This document shows positions 18,749-27,856 of a DNA stretch of 64,000 nucleotides, piece after piece. The stretch is taken from the NCBI GenBank assembly GCA_943372215.1, contig CALRXU020000006.1, positions 62,001 through 126,000 of the forward strand. The letters run 5' to 3'. A program made the position numbers and the translations under genes. Position 1 is the stretch's first letter; every line of letters begins with the position of its first letter. The notes beneath the pieces were generated by a model, which was not told the origin of the DNA, searched no databases, and saw only the letters and a program-made list of their open reading frames with translations. The DNA comes from UBA6183 sp943372215. GTDB lineage: Bacteria; Bacteroidota; Bacteroidia; UKL13-3.

Positions 18749-18773
18749 AAGGCTGCTTTTTAAAAGCAGCCTT
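18749..18773 (-). terminator. Terminator after the THX gene
   Basis: AAGGCTGCTTTT faces AAAAGCAGCCTT and is followed on the minus strand by a T-rich stretch. It lies between the THX stop and the helicase gene. Confidence 0.7.
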
Positions 18774-18791
18774 TACAAAGAAGTGGAATTG

Positions 18792-18923
18792 TTATTCTAC
18801 ACTTCTGTTAGCAGCCATGGCCCTTTTTCGGCTTTTTGCTTTTAAAACCTTGCGGTTGCGTGAGCGGCCATAAGAACCGTTTGCCTGCTTTCCTTTTTTA
18901 GATCTGATGTCTCCTTTTCCCAT
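18792..18923 (-). CDS. Small ribosomal subunit protein THX
   Basis: A 43-residue, very basic peptide, MGKGDIRSKKGKQANGSYGR and onward, matching the THX/S31 family of small subunit proteins found in Thermus and Bacteroidota. It inserts in the head of the 30S subunit. The true start is the internal ATG at 18923; the upstream in-frame extension is hydrophobic and unlike the family. A strong terminator follows. Confidence 0.88.
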   Translation of the reverse strand: MGKGDIRSKKGKQANGSYGRSRNRKVLKAKSRKRAMAANRSVE

Positions 18924-19076
18924 AATGATAAATGAATAAAGTGGAGCGAAATAAAAAAAACATTTTTTTAAAGTCAAGTCAATGGCATAAAAGTACTTAT
19001 TCATTCCAAGGTAGATAGCAGGGTTGTGAACATGTGGTGTATAACGCTTCAGTTGGGCCGTTTATACTTGTAGGCT

Positions 19077-21212
19077 ATGCACGATTTAACAATTACAATA
19101 CCTATTCTGTCAGCAGAACTAAATTTAGGGTATAACCAGGTAAAAGCTACGATTAACTTATTGGATGAAGGAGGCACTATTCCTTTTATTTCCCGTTACC
19201 GCAAAGAAGCCACAGGGAACTTAGACGAGGTTGATATTGAACGGATTAAAAATGGCATTGAGAAGTTGCGTAATATAGAAACACGCAAGGCATCTATTTT
19301 ACACACCATAGAAGAACAAGGCAAATTAACCGAAGAGCTTAAACAGCGAATTATAGCTTGTTGGGATGCCAATGTATTGGAAGATATTTATTTGCCATAC
19401 AAGCCAAAACGCAAAACAAGGGCAACTATAGCTAGGGAACGCGGATTAGAGCCATTGGCTTTGTGGTTAATGAATGAACCCAACGGCAATGTGTTTGATG
19501 AAGCAGCCAAGTTTTTAACGGATGAAGTGAAGGATGAGGATATTGCTTTGGAAGGGGCAAGGGATATTATTGCAGAAATAATCAATGAGCATGAGTTGGC
19601 GAGGGCGGTCATCAGAACAGAGTACGAGAAAAATGCGTTTGTGATTTCAACGGTATATAAAAGCAGAAAAGAGGAGGCCATTAAATACAGTGATTATTTC
19701 GATTTTGCAGAGTCATTAAAAAAATGCCCATCGCATCGTTTATTGGCTGTTTTTAGGGGCGAAGATGAAGGCTTTTTAAAGGTGAAAATTGAACCTGAAA
19801 TAGACCTTGCATTGGAAAAGTTGGATAAACTTTTTATTAAACGAAACAACCAGGCCAGTGGACATATTGCAGAAGCCATTGAAGATTGTTACGAACGATT
19901 GCTTGCACCTTCTATGGAAAATGAGTTTAGGCACTTGGCCAAACAAAAAGCAGACGAAGAGGCTATTCGCGTGTTTACGGAAAACCTGCGCCAGTTATTG
20001 CTTTCTGCTCCTTTGGGCAGCAAACGCATCATGGGCATTGACCCAGGCTTTCGCAGTGGGTGTAAGGTGGTGTGTTTAAACGAAGAAGGGAAGTTACTTG
20101 CAGATGATGTGGTGTATCCGCATCAACCCCAATTAGATAGAAGTGGTGCTGTTCGCATCATTACTTCATTGGCTGATAAATTTAAAGTAGAAGCCATATC
20201 TATTGGTAACGGAACAGCGGGCAGGGAAACAGAGGAACTGGTTCGCAGCATCAACTTTGCGCATCCTGTTGAAATTTATGTGGTGAGTGAAAGCGGTGCA
20301 TCTGTGTATTCAGCATCTGAAATTGCTCGTGAAGAATTTCCGGATAAGGATGTTACTGTACGCGGTGCAGTATCAATTGGCAGGCGCTTAAGCGATCCGT
20401 TGGCTGAGTTGGTGAAGATTGATGCAAAATCAATTGGTGTGGGGCAATACCAGCATGATGTGGATCAAAACAAGTTGAAGAAAAGCCTGGATGCTGTGGT
20501 AGAAAGTTGTGTGAATGTGGTGGGTGTAAATTTGAATACCGCCAGCAAAAGTTTATTGACTTATGTATCAGGCTTGGGTCCTCAGTTGGCGCAAAATATT
20601 ATTCAATACAGGAATGAGCATGGTGCATTTTCATCGCGTAAAGAGTTGAAAAAAGTGCCACGTTTAGGCGATAAGGCTTTTGAGCAATGTGCGGGATTTT
20701 TACGCATTCCCAGTGCTAAAAATGTGTTGGATAACAGCGCGGTTCACCCGGAAAGTTATGGCATAGTAGAAGCCATGGCCAAAGATTTGGGTTGTAAGGT
20801 GGATGATTTGATTAAGGATGAAACGTTGCGCAAAAAAATAAGCCCACAGCAATATGTTACCGATAAAGCAGGTTTACCAACCATAACAGATATTTTAAAG
20901 GAATTGGCAAAACCTGGCAGAGACCCCAGGGAAATGTTAAAGCCTTTTGAGTTTGCAGATGTGAAAAAGCCCGAAGATTTAACCATTGGTATGATTCTGC
21001 CTGGGATTGTAACCAACATCACCAACTTTGGTTGTTTTGTTGATATTGGCGTAAAACAAGATGGATTGGTGCACATTTCGCAATTGGCAGACAAGTTTGT
21101 GAGCGACCCTAACCAAGTGGTAAAATTGCAACAACACGTTACCGTTAAAGTGGTGGAGGTTGATATGGTAAGAAAACGCATCGCGCTTACCATGAAGCTA
21201 ACGGCTTCCTAA
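19077..21212 (+). CDS. tex: Tex-family RNA-binding transcription accessory protein
   Basis: 711 residues, the typical Tex length. Blocks in order are the N-terminal Tex helical domain (SRYRKEATGNLDEVDIERI), the YqgF/RNase H-like domain starting at MGIDPGFRSGCKVV, the helix-hairpin-helix region (LNTASKSLLTYVSGLGPQLA, with VPRLGDKAFEQCAGFLRI), and a C-terminal S1 RNA-binding domain (GMILPGIVTNITNFGCFVDI). Tex associates with RNA polymerase and nucleic acid; its exact role in the Bacteroidota is not settled. It stands alone on the plus strand and is followed by a weak hairpin. Confidence 0.95.
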   Translation: MHDLTITIPILSAELNLGYNQVKATINLLDEGGTIPFISRYRKEATGNLDEVDIERIKNGIEKLRNIETRKASILHTIEEQGKLTEELKQRIIACWDANVLEDIYLPYKPKRKTRATIARERGLEPLALWLMNEPNGNVFDEAAKFLTDEVKDEDIALEGARDIIAEIINEHELARAVIRTEYEKNAFVISTVYKSRKEEAIKYSDYFDFAESLKKCPSHRLLAVFRGEDEGFLKVKIEPEIDLALEKLDKLFIKRNNQASGHIAEAIEDCYERLLAPSMENEFRHLAKQKADEEAIRVFTENLRQLLLSAPLGSKRIMGIDPGFRSGCKVVCLNEEGKLLADDVVYPHQPQLDRSGAVRIITSLADKFKVEAISIGNGTAGRETEELVRSINFAHPVEIYVVSESGASVYSASEIAREEFPDKDVTVRGAVSIGRRLSDPLAELVKIDAKSIGVGQYQHDVDQNKLKKSLDAVVESCVNVVGVNLNTASKSLLTYVSGLGPQLAQNIIQYRNEHGAFSSRKELKKVPRLGDKAFEQCAGFLRIPSAKNVLDNSAVHPESYGIVEAMAKDLGCKVDDLIKDETLRKKISPQQYVTDKAGLPTITDILKELAKPGRDPREMLKPFEFADVKKPEDLTIGMILPGIVTNITNFGCFVDIGVKQDGLVHISQLADKFVSDPNQVVKLQQHVTVKVVEVDMVRKRIALTMKLTAS

Positions 21213-21214
21213 CC

Positions 21215-21240
21215 AAAAAAGCTCCTATTGGAGCCTTTCT
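21215..21240 (+). terminator. Weak terminator after tex
   Basis: GCTCC TATT GGAGC followed by CTTTCT, just after the tex stop. The stem is short and the U run imperfect. Confidence 0.5.
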
Positions 21241-21273
21241 GGTGTAATCAAAAAAAAATAAACAGGGAATGGG

Positions 21274-21945
21274 TTAGGCCGCCAAACGTTGGTTGTGTTT
21301 AAAGTGGTCAACGTTTTGGGCAAGGCGCAAGTCATTCAAGTAGTTATCAATATCGCCCATCAGCATTTTGCAATGCGCCCTTAGACGGTACACATCTGCA
21401 TCATGCTCATCAAGGCTAAGGGCTTTGTTTAAATCGCCAATGGCAATTGCTGGTTTGTTAAATTTTACCAAGGTTAACGCCCTCCAATAGTAAAGCTCTT
21501 TGCGAAAAGGACTTTGAATAATGGCTTTATTAATAAAGTGATATGCCTCTTCATAATCTTTTTGCAGGTAGCATAATTCTGCTGCCATGTGCAAGTAAGT
21601 GCTGTTGTCGTTTTCTATTTCAAGGGCCTTAACCACAAAAGTTAAGGCCACATCATAACTCATGTTAATTTTATACAATTCAGCTAAGTGGAAAAAAGCC
21701 TCAGCATCATCTTCACCCTGTTCTAAAATAGCTGCCAACATGTTTTTGGCTGTTTTTAATTTGCCCATGTACATGTAACACAACGCTCGTTTAACCTGCG
21801 CCAATTTGTTTTCAGGGTCAAGCAACAGCACCATATTAAACAGGTGCAAGGCTTCAGCAAAATCGCCACGGTGTAAAGTAAGCAGGGCATTGTCTAAAAT
21901 TTGGGTTGGTTTTACAGTGTAAACCATTTGCTCTGGTGTTTTCAT
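21274..21945 (-). CDS. Tetratricopeptide repeat protein
   Basis: About 223 residues with four to five TPR-like units (for example ALHLFNMVLLLDPENKLAQV, AEAFFHLAELYKINMSYDVA, AIGDLNKALSLDEHDADVYR). There is no signal peptide once the start is set at MKTPEQMVYTV, so it is probably a cytoplasmic scaffold for protein contacts. An upstream in-frame ATG at 22029 adds 28 unlikely residues. Divergent from the WYL regulator gene, with about 200 bases between the two starts. Partner unknown. Confidence 0.8.
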   Translation of the reverse strand: MKTPEQMVYTVKPTQILDNALLTLHRGDFAEALHLFNMVLLLDPENKLAQVKRALCYMYMGKLKTAKNMLAAILEQGEDDAEAFFHLAELYKINMSYDVALTFVVKALEIENDNSTYLHMAAELCYLQKDYEEAYHFINKAIIQSPFRKELYYWRALTLVKFNKPAIAIGDLNKALSLDEHDADVYRLRAHCKMLMGDIDNYLNDLRLAQNVDHFKHNQRLAA

Positions 21946-22152
21946 GTTGTCGGTTGTTATTATTTTATGGGTACAAAGTTTGTTTGCCGCTACGCAACCT
22001 ATCTGCGAAGTGTCCAAACTTCGTTCCAATCCCTCATTTTCAAGTCATTAAATGGTAAAATAGCCAACGTAGCCATTTCATAAGGCCATAAAATGAAGGG
22101 TTTTGTGTGGTTTGTTGTTTTATTAATTCTATGGGTTGCATTACTTTGCGGC

Positions 22153-23160
22153 ATGCCCAAAAACAAAAACGCCTTTATCCGTTACCGCATTATTGATGGT
22201 GCATTGCGCAATAAGCACAAACGTTATCCAACCAAACAGGAGCTGATTGAGGCTTGCAGTGGGCTTGGGAGTGTGAGTGCCCGCACCATTGATGGGGATA
22301 TTTACGACATGAAGTTTGATGAAGAATTGGGGTATGCTGCGCCCATTGAATACGATAGAAAGCTAAGGGGTTATTATTATGCTGACCCCAATTATAGCAT
22401 TAGCAACTTGCCATTAAAACAAGAAGACCTTTACGCATTGGAGTTTGCCTGCTCATTGCTCAAACAGTTTGATGGCATTGGGCCAATACAGCAATTTATG
22501 CAGTCCGTTGAAAAAATTGAAGAGTATGTAAACCTGCGCAACGTGTATGGCAATGATGATTTTTTGCAAATTATAGAAACGGAAAAAGGACTTAGCCAAA
22601 AAGGCAATGAATATTTACACCCGTTGTTATTAAGTATTAAAGAGCAACAAGCTGTGATGATGCATTACAAGGGGTTTGGACATGTTGATGTTAAAACGTA
22701 CGAGTTGCACCCTTATGTGTTAAAAGAATACCGCAACCGCTGGTATGTTACTGGGAAATTAGCAGAAAAAGATAGGATACAAACTTTTGCATTGGAACGA
22801 ATTAAAGAGCTTATCCCAACAAAAAAGCAGTTTAAACGGGACGCTTCATTTAAACCAGCCGATTATTTTAAACATTCTTTTGGCATTTCGGTGCATGATT
22901 ACGAACCCCAATTGGTTACCTTAAGTTTTAGTCCCTCGGAAGCCCCTTATATTAAAAGCCAGCCTTTACACCAAACCCAGCAAGTATTGGTTGATAATGA
23001 AGAGGTGTTTAAAATTACATTGGATGTCATCCCATCTTATGAATTAAAGGCACAAATTTTAAGTTATGGCGATAAGGTAAAGATTGATGCACCTGAGGAT
23101 TTGAAACAAGAGCATGTGGCCACGTTGAAAAATGCCATCACAAAATACGCCACAGAATAG
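22153..23160 (+). CDS. WYL-domain transcriptional regulator
   Basis: 335 residues. The N-terminus (FIRYRIIDGALRNKHKRYPT, then SARTIDGDIYDMKFD) is a winged helix-turn-helix. The middle holds a WYL-type beta-sandwich (VMMHYKGFGHVDVKTYELHPYVLKEYRNRWYVTG), and a C-terminal WCX-like part ends the protein. Such regulators often sense nucleic acid or nucleotide ligands and control repair or defence genes. The start is the internal ATG of MPKNKNAF; an upstream in-frame extension is hydrophobic and not native-looking. It lies 77 bases before guaB, which has its own promoter. Target genes unknown. Confidence 0.88.
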   Translation: MPKNKNAFIRYRIIDGALRNKHKRYPTKQELIEACSGLGSVSARTIDGDIYDMKFDEELGYAAPIEYDRKLRGYYYADPNYSISNLPLKQEDLYALEFACSLLKQFDGIGPIQQFMQSVEKIEEYVNLRNVYGNDDFLQIIETEKGLSQKGNEYLHPLLLSIKEQQAVMMHYKGFGHVDVKTYELHPYVLKEYRNRWYVTGKLAEKDRIQTFALERIKELIPTKKQFKRDASFKPADYFKHSFGISVHDYEPQLVTLSFSPSEAPYIKSQPLHQTQQVLVDNEEVFKITLDVIPSYELKAQILSYGDKVKIDAPEDLKQEHVATLKNAITKYATE

Positions 23161-23175
23161 GTTAACAATTATTTT

Positions 23176-23207
23176 TTGCGGTAATACCATATATTATCCT
23201 ATTTTTG
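23176..23207 (+). promoter_or_regulatory. guaB: guaB promoter
   Basis: TTG at 23176-23178, a 21-base spacer, then a perfect Bacteroidota -7 element TATTTTTG at 23200-23207. It lies 30 bases upstream of the guaB ATG. Confidence 0.7.
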
Positions 23208-23237
23208 CACGGCAAATAATAGATAGTATTGTTTGCT

Positions 23238-24710
23238 ATGATTAACGACAAAACCAAATTTTACGGAGAAGGATTAACGTTTGATGATGTTTTATTGCTT
23301 CCCGCCTTTTCAGAAGTACTCCCACGTGAGGTAAACACTTCAACCCAACTTTCCAGAAACATACGCATTAATGTACCCATGATTTCAGCCGCTATGGATA
23401 CGGTTACTGAATATCGTATGGCTATTGCTATGGCACAACAAGGCGGTATGGGCATGTTGCATAAAAACATGAGTATTGAGCGCCAAGCCGAAGAGGTACG
23501 CAGGGTAAAACGCAGCGAGAGCGGAATGATACTTGACCCGGTTACCTTGCCACTCAATGCTACGCTAAAGGAAGCCTTTGCCATGATGAGCGAAAACAAA
23601 ATAGGCGGTATTCCTATTGTGGATGATGAGTTTAAATTGATGGGCATACTTACCAACCGTGATTTGCGGTTTGAAAAACAAATGAGCAAAAAGGTAAGTG
23701 AAGTCATGACCAAAGAAAACTTGATTACTGCACCACAAGGCACTGACTTGAAAAAAGCAGAATCTATTTTACAAAATTACAAAATTGAAAAGCTCCCCGT
23801 TGTTGACAAAAAAGGCAAGCTTATTGGGTTAATTACTTACCGTGATATTTTAAAAATAAAAGACAATCCAAATGCGTGTAAGGATAAGCATGGCCGTTTA
23901 TTGGTTGGTGCAGCGGTAGGTGTAACCCCTGAAACCGAAGACCGCATTGCGGCTTTGGTTAAAGCAGGAGTGGATGTGATTACCATTGACACTGCCCATG
24001 GACACAGTGCATTTGTGTTGAATGAGATTAAACGGTTGCGCAAAAAATTCACATCATTGGATATTATTGCAGGCAATGTGGCCACTGGCGAAGGCGCAAA
24101 AGCATTGGTGAAAGCTGGTGTAGATGGCGTTAAGGTGGGTGTTGGCCCTGGTTCTATTTGTACCACACGTATTATTGCAGGTATAGGCGTTCCACAACTT
24201 ACAGCTATTTATGATGCCGCCAAGGCCATTAAAGGCAGCGGTGTTCCTGTAATTGCTGATGGTGGAATACGTTACAGTGGTGATATTGTAAAGGCATTGG
24301 CCGCAGGAGCCAGCACGGTAATGAGTGGCGGTATTTTTGCAGGTACGGAAGAATCTCCTGGAGAAACCATTATTTACGAGGGACGTAAATTTAAGTCGTA
24401 CCGTGGTATGGGGAGTATAGAAGCCATGAAAGAAGGCAGCAAAGACCGTTATTTCCAAGATGCGGAAGAAGAAATTGCCAAGTTGGTGCCAGAAGGCATT
24501 GTGGGTATGGTGGCATTTAAAGGCAGTTTAAAAGATGTCATTTACCAGTTTATTGGTGGCTTAAGAGCAGGTATGGGCTATGTTGGCGCAAAAAACATGG
24601 TAGATTTACAAAAGGCAAAATTCATAAAAATTACAGGTGCTGGTGCTAAAGAAAGCCATGCCCATGATATTATGATTACCAAAGAAGCCCCGAATTATAG
24701 CAAGAAGTAA
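23238..24710 (+). CDS. guaB: Inosine-5'-monophosphate dehydrogenase
   Basis: 490 residues. It oxidises IMP to XMP with NAD, the committed step of GMP synthesis. The TIM barrel holds the signature GPGSICTTRIIAGIGVPQL with catalytic Cys308, and the flap sequence YRGMGSIEAM. Two CBS domains are inserted at about residues 95-205 (MILDPVTLPLNATLKEAFAM; VMTKENLITAPQGTDL). The start is set at ATG of MINDKTKFYGEGLTFDD; an in-frame TTG nine bases upstream is unlikely. A strong terminator follows directly. Confidence 0.97.
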   Translation: MINDKTKFYGEGLTFDDVLLLPAFSEVLPREVNTSTQLSRNIRINVPMISAAMDTVTEYRMAIAMAQQGGMGMLHKNMSIERQAEEVRRVKRSESGMILDPVTLPLNATLKEAFAMMSENKIGGIPIVDDEFKLMGILTNRDLRFEKQMSKKVSEVMTKENLITAPQGTDLKKAESILQNYKIEKLPVVDKKGKLIGLITYRDILKIKDNPNACKDKHGRLLVGAAVGVTPETEDRIAALVKAGVDVITIDTAHGHSAFVLNEIKRLRKKFTSLDIIAGNVATGEGAKALVKAGVDGVKVGVGPGSICTTRIIAGIGVPQLTAIYDAAKAIKGSGVPVIADGGIRYSGDIVKALAAGASTVMSGGIFAGTEESPGETIIYEGRKFKSYRGMGSIEAMKEGSKDRYFQDAEEEIAKLVPEGIVGMVAFKGSLKDVIYQFIGGLRAGMGYVGAKNMVDLQKAKFIKITGAGAKESHAHDIMITKEAPNYSKK

Positions 24711-24738
24711 CTCCAATTTTTTATAAACCAATTTGTAA

Positions 24739-24773
24739 AAAGCCGCTTTAAATTTTTTTAAAGCGGCTTTTTG
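24739..24773 (+). terminator. guaB terminator, first copy of a duplicated terminator
   Basis: AAAGCCGCTTTAAA and its exact complement around a T loop, followed by TTTTTG. The same 35 bases recur at 26125-26159. Confidence 0.9.
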
Positions 24774-24871
24774 ATTTTAGAGAAAGAGTGTTTATTAGGA
24801 GTATGATATTATGTCTAACGAGTTTTTAGTATTAATTAATGGTATATTAAATTTTACGTAATTTGTATAAA

Positions 24872-25927
24872 ATGAAAGACCTATTAACATCAATGATAAA
24901 TGCAACAAAGGATCGGTTATCCTCGGCATTGTTCTTTAATTTTCTATTTGCTTGGATAATCTTTAATTGGAAAATAGCGGTTGCTATTTTATTTATTGGG
25001 AACGATTCTTTAAAAGATGGGCTTATTTATTTCATTGAAACCAACTCAACATCACCAAGTAGGATGTTTTGGTATCCTTTTATACTTGCATTTATTATGA
25101 GTTTATTGTTACCATTATTAAACGCATTAGTTGACTTTGTTAAAAGGTATATTAAGAAACGAAAAGAAAACTATGTATTGCAACTCATTCATAAAAGACA
25201 TCCACCAAACTGGGAAGAATTTCTTGCTTTGAAGGAGAAAGAAAATGAGAGTAGTATTAAGATTAATCAACTTGATTCAGAGATAAATACGCTAAAATTC
25301 GATAAGGGTCAACTTGAAGAAATTGCAAAGAAAGATAAGGTAATTGTTTCACGAATGGGTGATTATATGCTTACAGAAATTACGCTATGTAAGAGTGATA
25401 TAAATAGCTACTTTGTGATTTCTAAATCTGAAACACGGCCTGCAAAGGTTATAACAAACGGTCCGATTGATAACTGGAATGGGAATTTATTGAAGTACAA
25501 TTATCATTTAGAAGGAGCGTATTGGATTTCTGGAGAATATCCATTACCAAAGCAGGAGGCAATTGAAGGTGGGGCATATACTTTAGAAAAAACATTTAAA
25601 ATTTCTGAGCCACTTGGCTACTTTAAATCAATTACGTTATACTGTTTAGTTGACAATTATCTTGAATTGAAGGTCAACGGGCAGACCGTGAAAAATAGGC
25701 AGGGAAAAGAACGTTCAGCTGGTTTTGATGATTTGATAGAAATTGATATTTTAGAACGATGTATAAGAGCAGAAAATAAACTCCAATTTGCTATCACAAA
25801 CTATAATATTGAGGATAGCAGTAAGATTACTGATCAAGAATTTGCGATTGGAAATGTTAATCCTTATGGTATTGTGTTTAAAGTAATCGGTTTAATTGAT
25901 AGGGATAAAGTTCTGCTTGGTGAGTAA
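24872..25927 (+). CDS. Two-TM membrane protein with coiled coil and soluble C-terminal domain, unknown
   Basis: 351 residues, not recognised. The N-terminus MKDLLTSMINATKDRLSS is followed by a membrane segment (FFNFLFAWIIFNWKIAVAIL) and a second one at about 65-85 (FILAFIMSLLLPLLNALV). A basic stretch and a coiled coil (about 110-145) come next, then a beta-rich domain of about 200 residues. A short helix before a Trp-Asn-Trp-like membrane segment occurs in other bacterial accessory membrane proteins. Start is the ATG, not the TTG nine bases upstream. The gene is bracketed by two identical terminators, 24739 and 26125, which suggests it arrived by insertion next to guaB. Function unknown. Confidence 0.7.
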   Translation: MKDLLTSMINATKDRLSSALFFNFLFAWIIFNWKIAVAILFIGNDSLKDGLIYFIETNSTSPSRMFWYPFILAFIMSLLLPLLNALVDFVKRYIKKRKENYVLQLIHKRHPPNWEEFLALKEKENESSIKINQLDSEINTLKFDKGQLEEIAKKDKVIVSRMGDYMLTEITLCKSDINSYFVISKSETRPAKVITNGPIDNWNGNLLKYNYHLEGAYWISGEYPLPKQEAIEGGAYTLEKTFKISEPLGYFKSITLYCLVDNYLELKVNGQTVKNRQGKERSAGFDDLIEIDILERCIRAENKLQFAITNYNIEDSSKITDQEFAIGNVNPYGIVFKVIGLIDRDKVLLGE

Positions 25928-26124
25928 GATAAGGAGCAAAGAAATTTGATCTTATTAGATTGTAGAATTACCTATAAACCACTAACTAAAAGTTAATTAA
26001 TTAATTTAAAAGCGATTTCCACTTTCTTGCAATTGAATAGACATGCCACTTACGGGTTACATCCTACAAAATGGTTAATAAACAGTTTTTTACACTCAAA
26101 CATTTTAAATCCAAGAACAACTTG

Positions 26125-26159
26125 AAAGCCGCTTTAAATTTTTTTAAAGCGGCTTTTTG
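26125..26159 (+). terminator. Second copy of the guaB-type terminator
   Basis: Identical over 35 bases to 24739-24773, and now the terminator of the inserted two-TM protein gene. Confidence 0.88.
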
Positions 26160-26237
26160 TGCTAAAAAAGAGTATTTACCCCATGAAAAAAGGGTATTTC
26201 TACTCTTGTTTTGAATACGGGGTTTGGTTTATGTTTG
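26159..26237 (+). promoter_or_regulatory. Activator-box promoter, copy 1
   Basis: The box (AGTATTTACCCCATG, then GGGTATTTCTAC; 26171-26203) holds two direct GTATTT half-sites about 22 bases apart. It is followed by TTG at 26206-26208, a 21-base spacer and a perfect -7 element TATGTTTG at 26230-26237. The distance from AGTATTT to the -7 is 59 bases. The first 45 bases are identical to copy 2 at 30839. It likely serves the gene at 26425. Confidence 0.7.
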
Positions 26238-26424
26238 ATAAAAGTGAAATTTATAGTAAGAGGCTTCACTATTATTAAAACAAAAATGTATAAAAATGCA
26301 TCCATATACCCTGTTTTTAGATGTACATGGAGGCAAAATGCATCCATATAAATAAGTTACCTGCAACCCTATGACGACCGTGCTCAACCAAAAACGAACA
26401 GCTAAATAATAATAGACAGAAACT

Positions 26425-27666
26425 ATGTGGACACGATTTCATATTAAATGTAGTAGTTGTGACAAGGTGACAAATCTCCGAATTCAAATCCCTGAAAGGG
26501 AAACTTTACCTGTGTCTTTTAATTGCTTGGGCTGTGCTTCCGAATTAAGAGCTACTCTTTTTGTCAATCTTGAGAAACCGACTTGGGATTTTAAAGTTGA
26601 GCGAGGAACTTTAATCGAAGGAGATTTTCATAGTGGAAACTTTTTCCACGAATTCAGCGATACCCTTGCGACAAGTAAACCATCTGACAAGCCACATGAC
26701 ATTATGATGCCGACTTTGAGAATGCCTACGAGTAAATTAGAAAAACTCAAAGACACGAAGGATAAAAGAAAGCGTCATTCAAATGAAGAGTGGGAAGATT
26801 TCAAAGATTTAGCACGGGCTTACATTAGGTTTGACAAACCAGTTATAGAAAAATTAGTTAATAAAATTATCGGAGACATTTATCCTGACAAACTCTTTGT
26901 TTACAAAATCGATTTGGACTATCACCGTAACTATTTTCTTACTTTAAACTATTTAGTTTTTCCTTGGATTGACTTTGACAATCATTCTGATTTCATTACA
27001 TGGCTTAGTAAAAATATTTTCAATCAATCAAACACTGCAAACGCTGACCTTTTGGACTATGTTCAAAATATTACAACTGATGATGTTTGTGACAAAATTC
27101 GTAAAGATGTTAGTGAACTTACCATTCGCTTTGTTGACTTGAGAGGAAATTTCTTTTATGCAAACAATGACCAAAGTGGAGCAGATAGTTATGCGGCAGT
27201 TCAAGATTTTACACAGTTAAAGAATTTTTACACCGACTGCTTTGAGTTCATTGGAAGGACAAGTCATTTAATTTTCCGACTTCAAAATTTCTATGAACGA
27301 GGAAATCAAAATACAGTTCCTTCTAGTTCGCCAAGAAATGTAACTACTGCCGCAACATTTGCTGCATTAGACCACGGGCAAAAACTTGATGTTTTAAATT
27401 TATCAAGCGAACCTGAACCAAAGTTGATTTATTCCTTCTCCTTTGATAGCAAATTACGCAATGGTATCAATCACTTTAAGGCGAAACTTGATAACAAAAC
27501 TCAAATTATTAGTTATTACCCCGTGACTAAAAGACCAGATGAAGAATATCAAATTACATACATTGACTTTCTCAATCTTTCTCTAGACAGTTTCAATTCG
27601 GTTTTGAAAATTGGACAACTAATAAAAATGGTAACAATATTTAAAGTAGCAACCCAAAAACCATGA
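26425..27666 (+). CDS. Zinc-ribbon hypothetical protein, 413 aa
   Basis: Not recognised. The N-terminus has two CxxC pairs (CSSC and CLGC, about residues 10-38) that should bind zinc. The rest is soluble and looks like an all-alpha region (SNEEWEDFKDLARAYIRFDK; ELTIRFVDLRGNFFYANNDQ) with Lys- and Asp-rich linkers. No signal peptide or membrane segment. It lies in an accessory strip with a RES protein, MazEF and palindromic spacers, and its promoter carries the shared activator box. A defence or stress role is only suggested by location. Confidence 0.7.
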   Translation: MWTRFHIKCSSCDKVTNLRIQIPERETLPVSFNCLGCASELRATLFVNLEKPTWDFKVERGTLIEGDFHSGNFFHEFSDTLATSKPSDKPHDIMMPTLRMPTSKLEKLKDTKDKRKRHSNEEWEDFKDLARAYIRFDKPVIEKLVNKIIGDIYPDKLFVYKIDLDYHRNYFLTLNYLVFPWIDFDNHSDFITWLSKNIFNQSNTANADLLDYVQNITTDDVCDKIRKDVSELTIRFVDLRGNFFYANNDQSGADSYAAVQDFTQLKNFYTDCFEFIGRTSHLIFRLQNFYERGNQNTVPSSSPRNVTTAATFAALDHGQKLDVLNLSSEPEPKLIYSFSFDSKLRNGINHFKAKLDNKTQIISYYPVTKRPDEEYQITYIDFLNLSLDSFNSVLKIGQLIKMVTIFKVATQKP

Positions 27667-27683
27667 CCAACAGAAGGGCAGCA

Positions 27684-27820
27684 GGTAACACATGTTTGGC
27701 GCAATGGGGGCTAACTCCGTTAATTGAAAGTTTGTGTTTCTATTGTAAATTCGTGCTGGCAGACAATTTAGTTTTCCATAATCCCCCACTGCGCCAAGCG
27801 TGGGAACGTTGTGCGTCATG
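27684..27820. repeat. Imperfect long inverted repeat between accessory genes (attC-like spacer)
   Basis: TTTGGCGCAATGGGGGCT (27695-27712) pairs with ATCCCCCACTGCGCCAAG (27781-27798) in 15 of 18 positions. Outer elements are GGTAACACA on the left and GTTGTGC (27808-27814) on the right. A sequence holding GCACAAC follows the next gene at about 29030. The form of a gene flanked by a palindromic spacer recalls integron attC cassettes, but the GTTRRRY core is not perfect. Confidence 0.5.
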
Positions 27821-27856
27821 CCAAGACAGAACTCAATAAAAATTGAAAATAAATAA

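Larger units (their letters stand above)
25928..26424 (+). other. Spacer with duplicated terminator, promoter module and a possible short leader ORF
   Basis: No gene of normal size. It contains the second terminator copy and the first activator-box promoter. After the promoter a direct repeat AATGCATCCATATA occurs twice about 42 bases apart, at about 26295 and 26337. Between them runs a short frame of 19 codons (26296-26355, beginning MHPYTLFLDVHGGK). The significance of that frame is doubtful. Confidence 0.5.
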
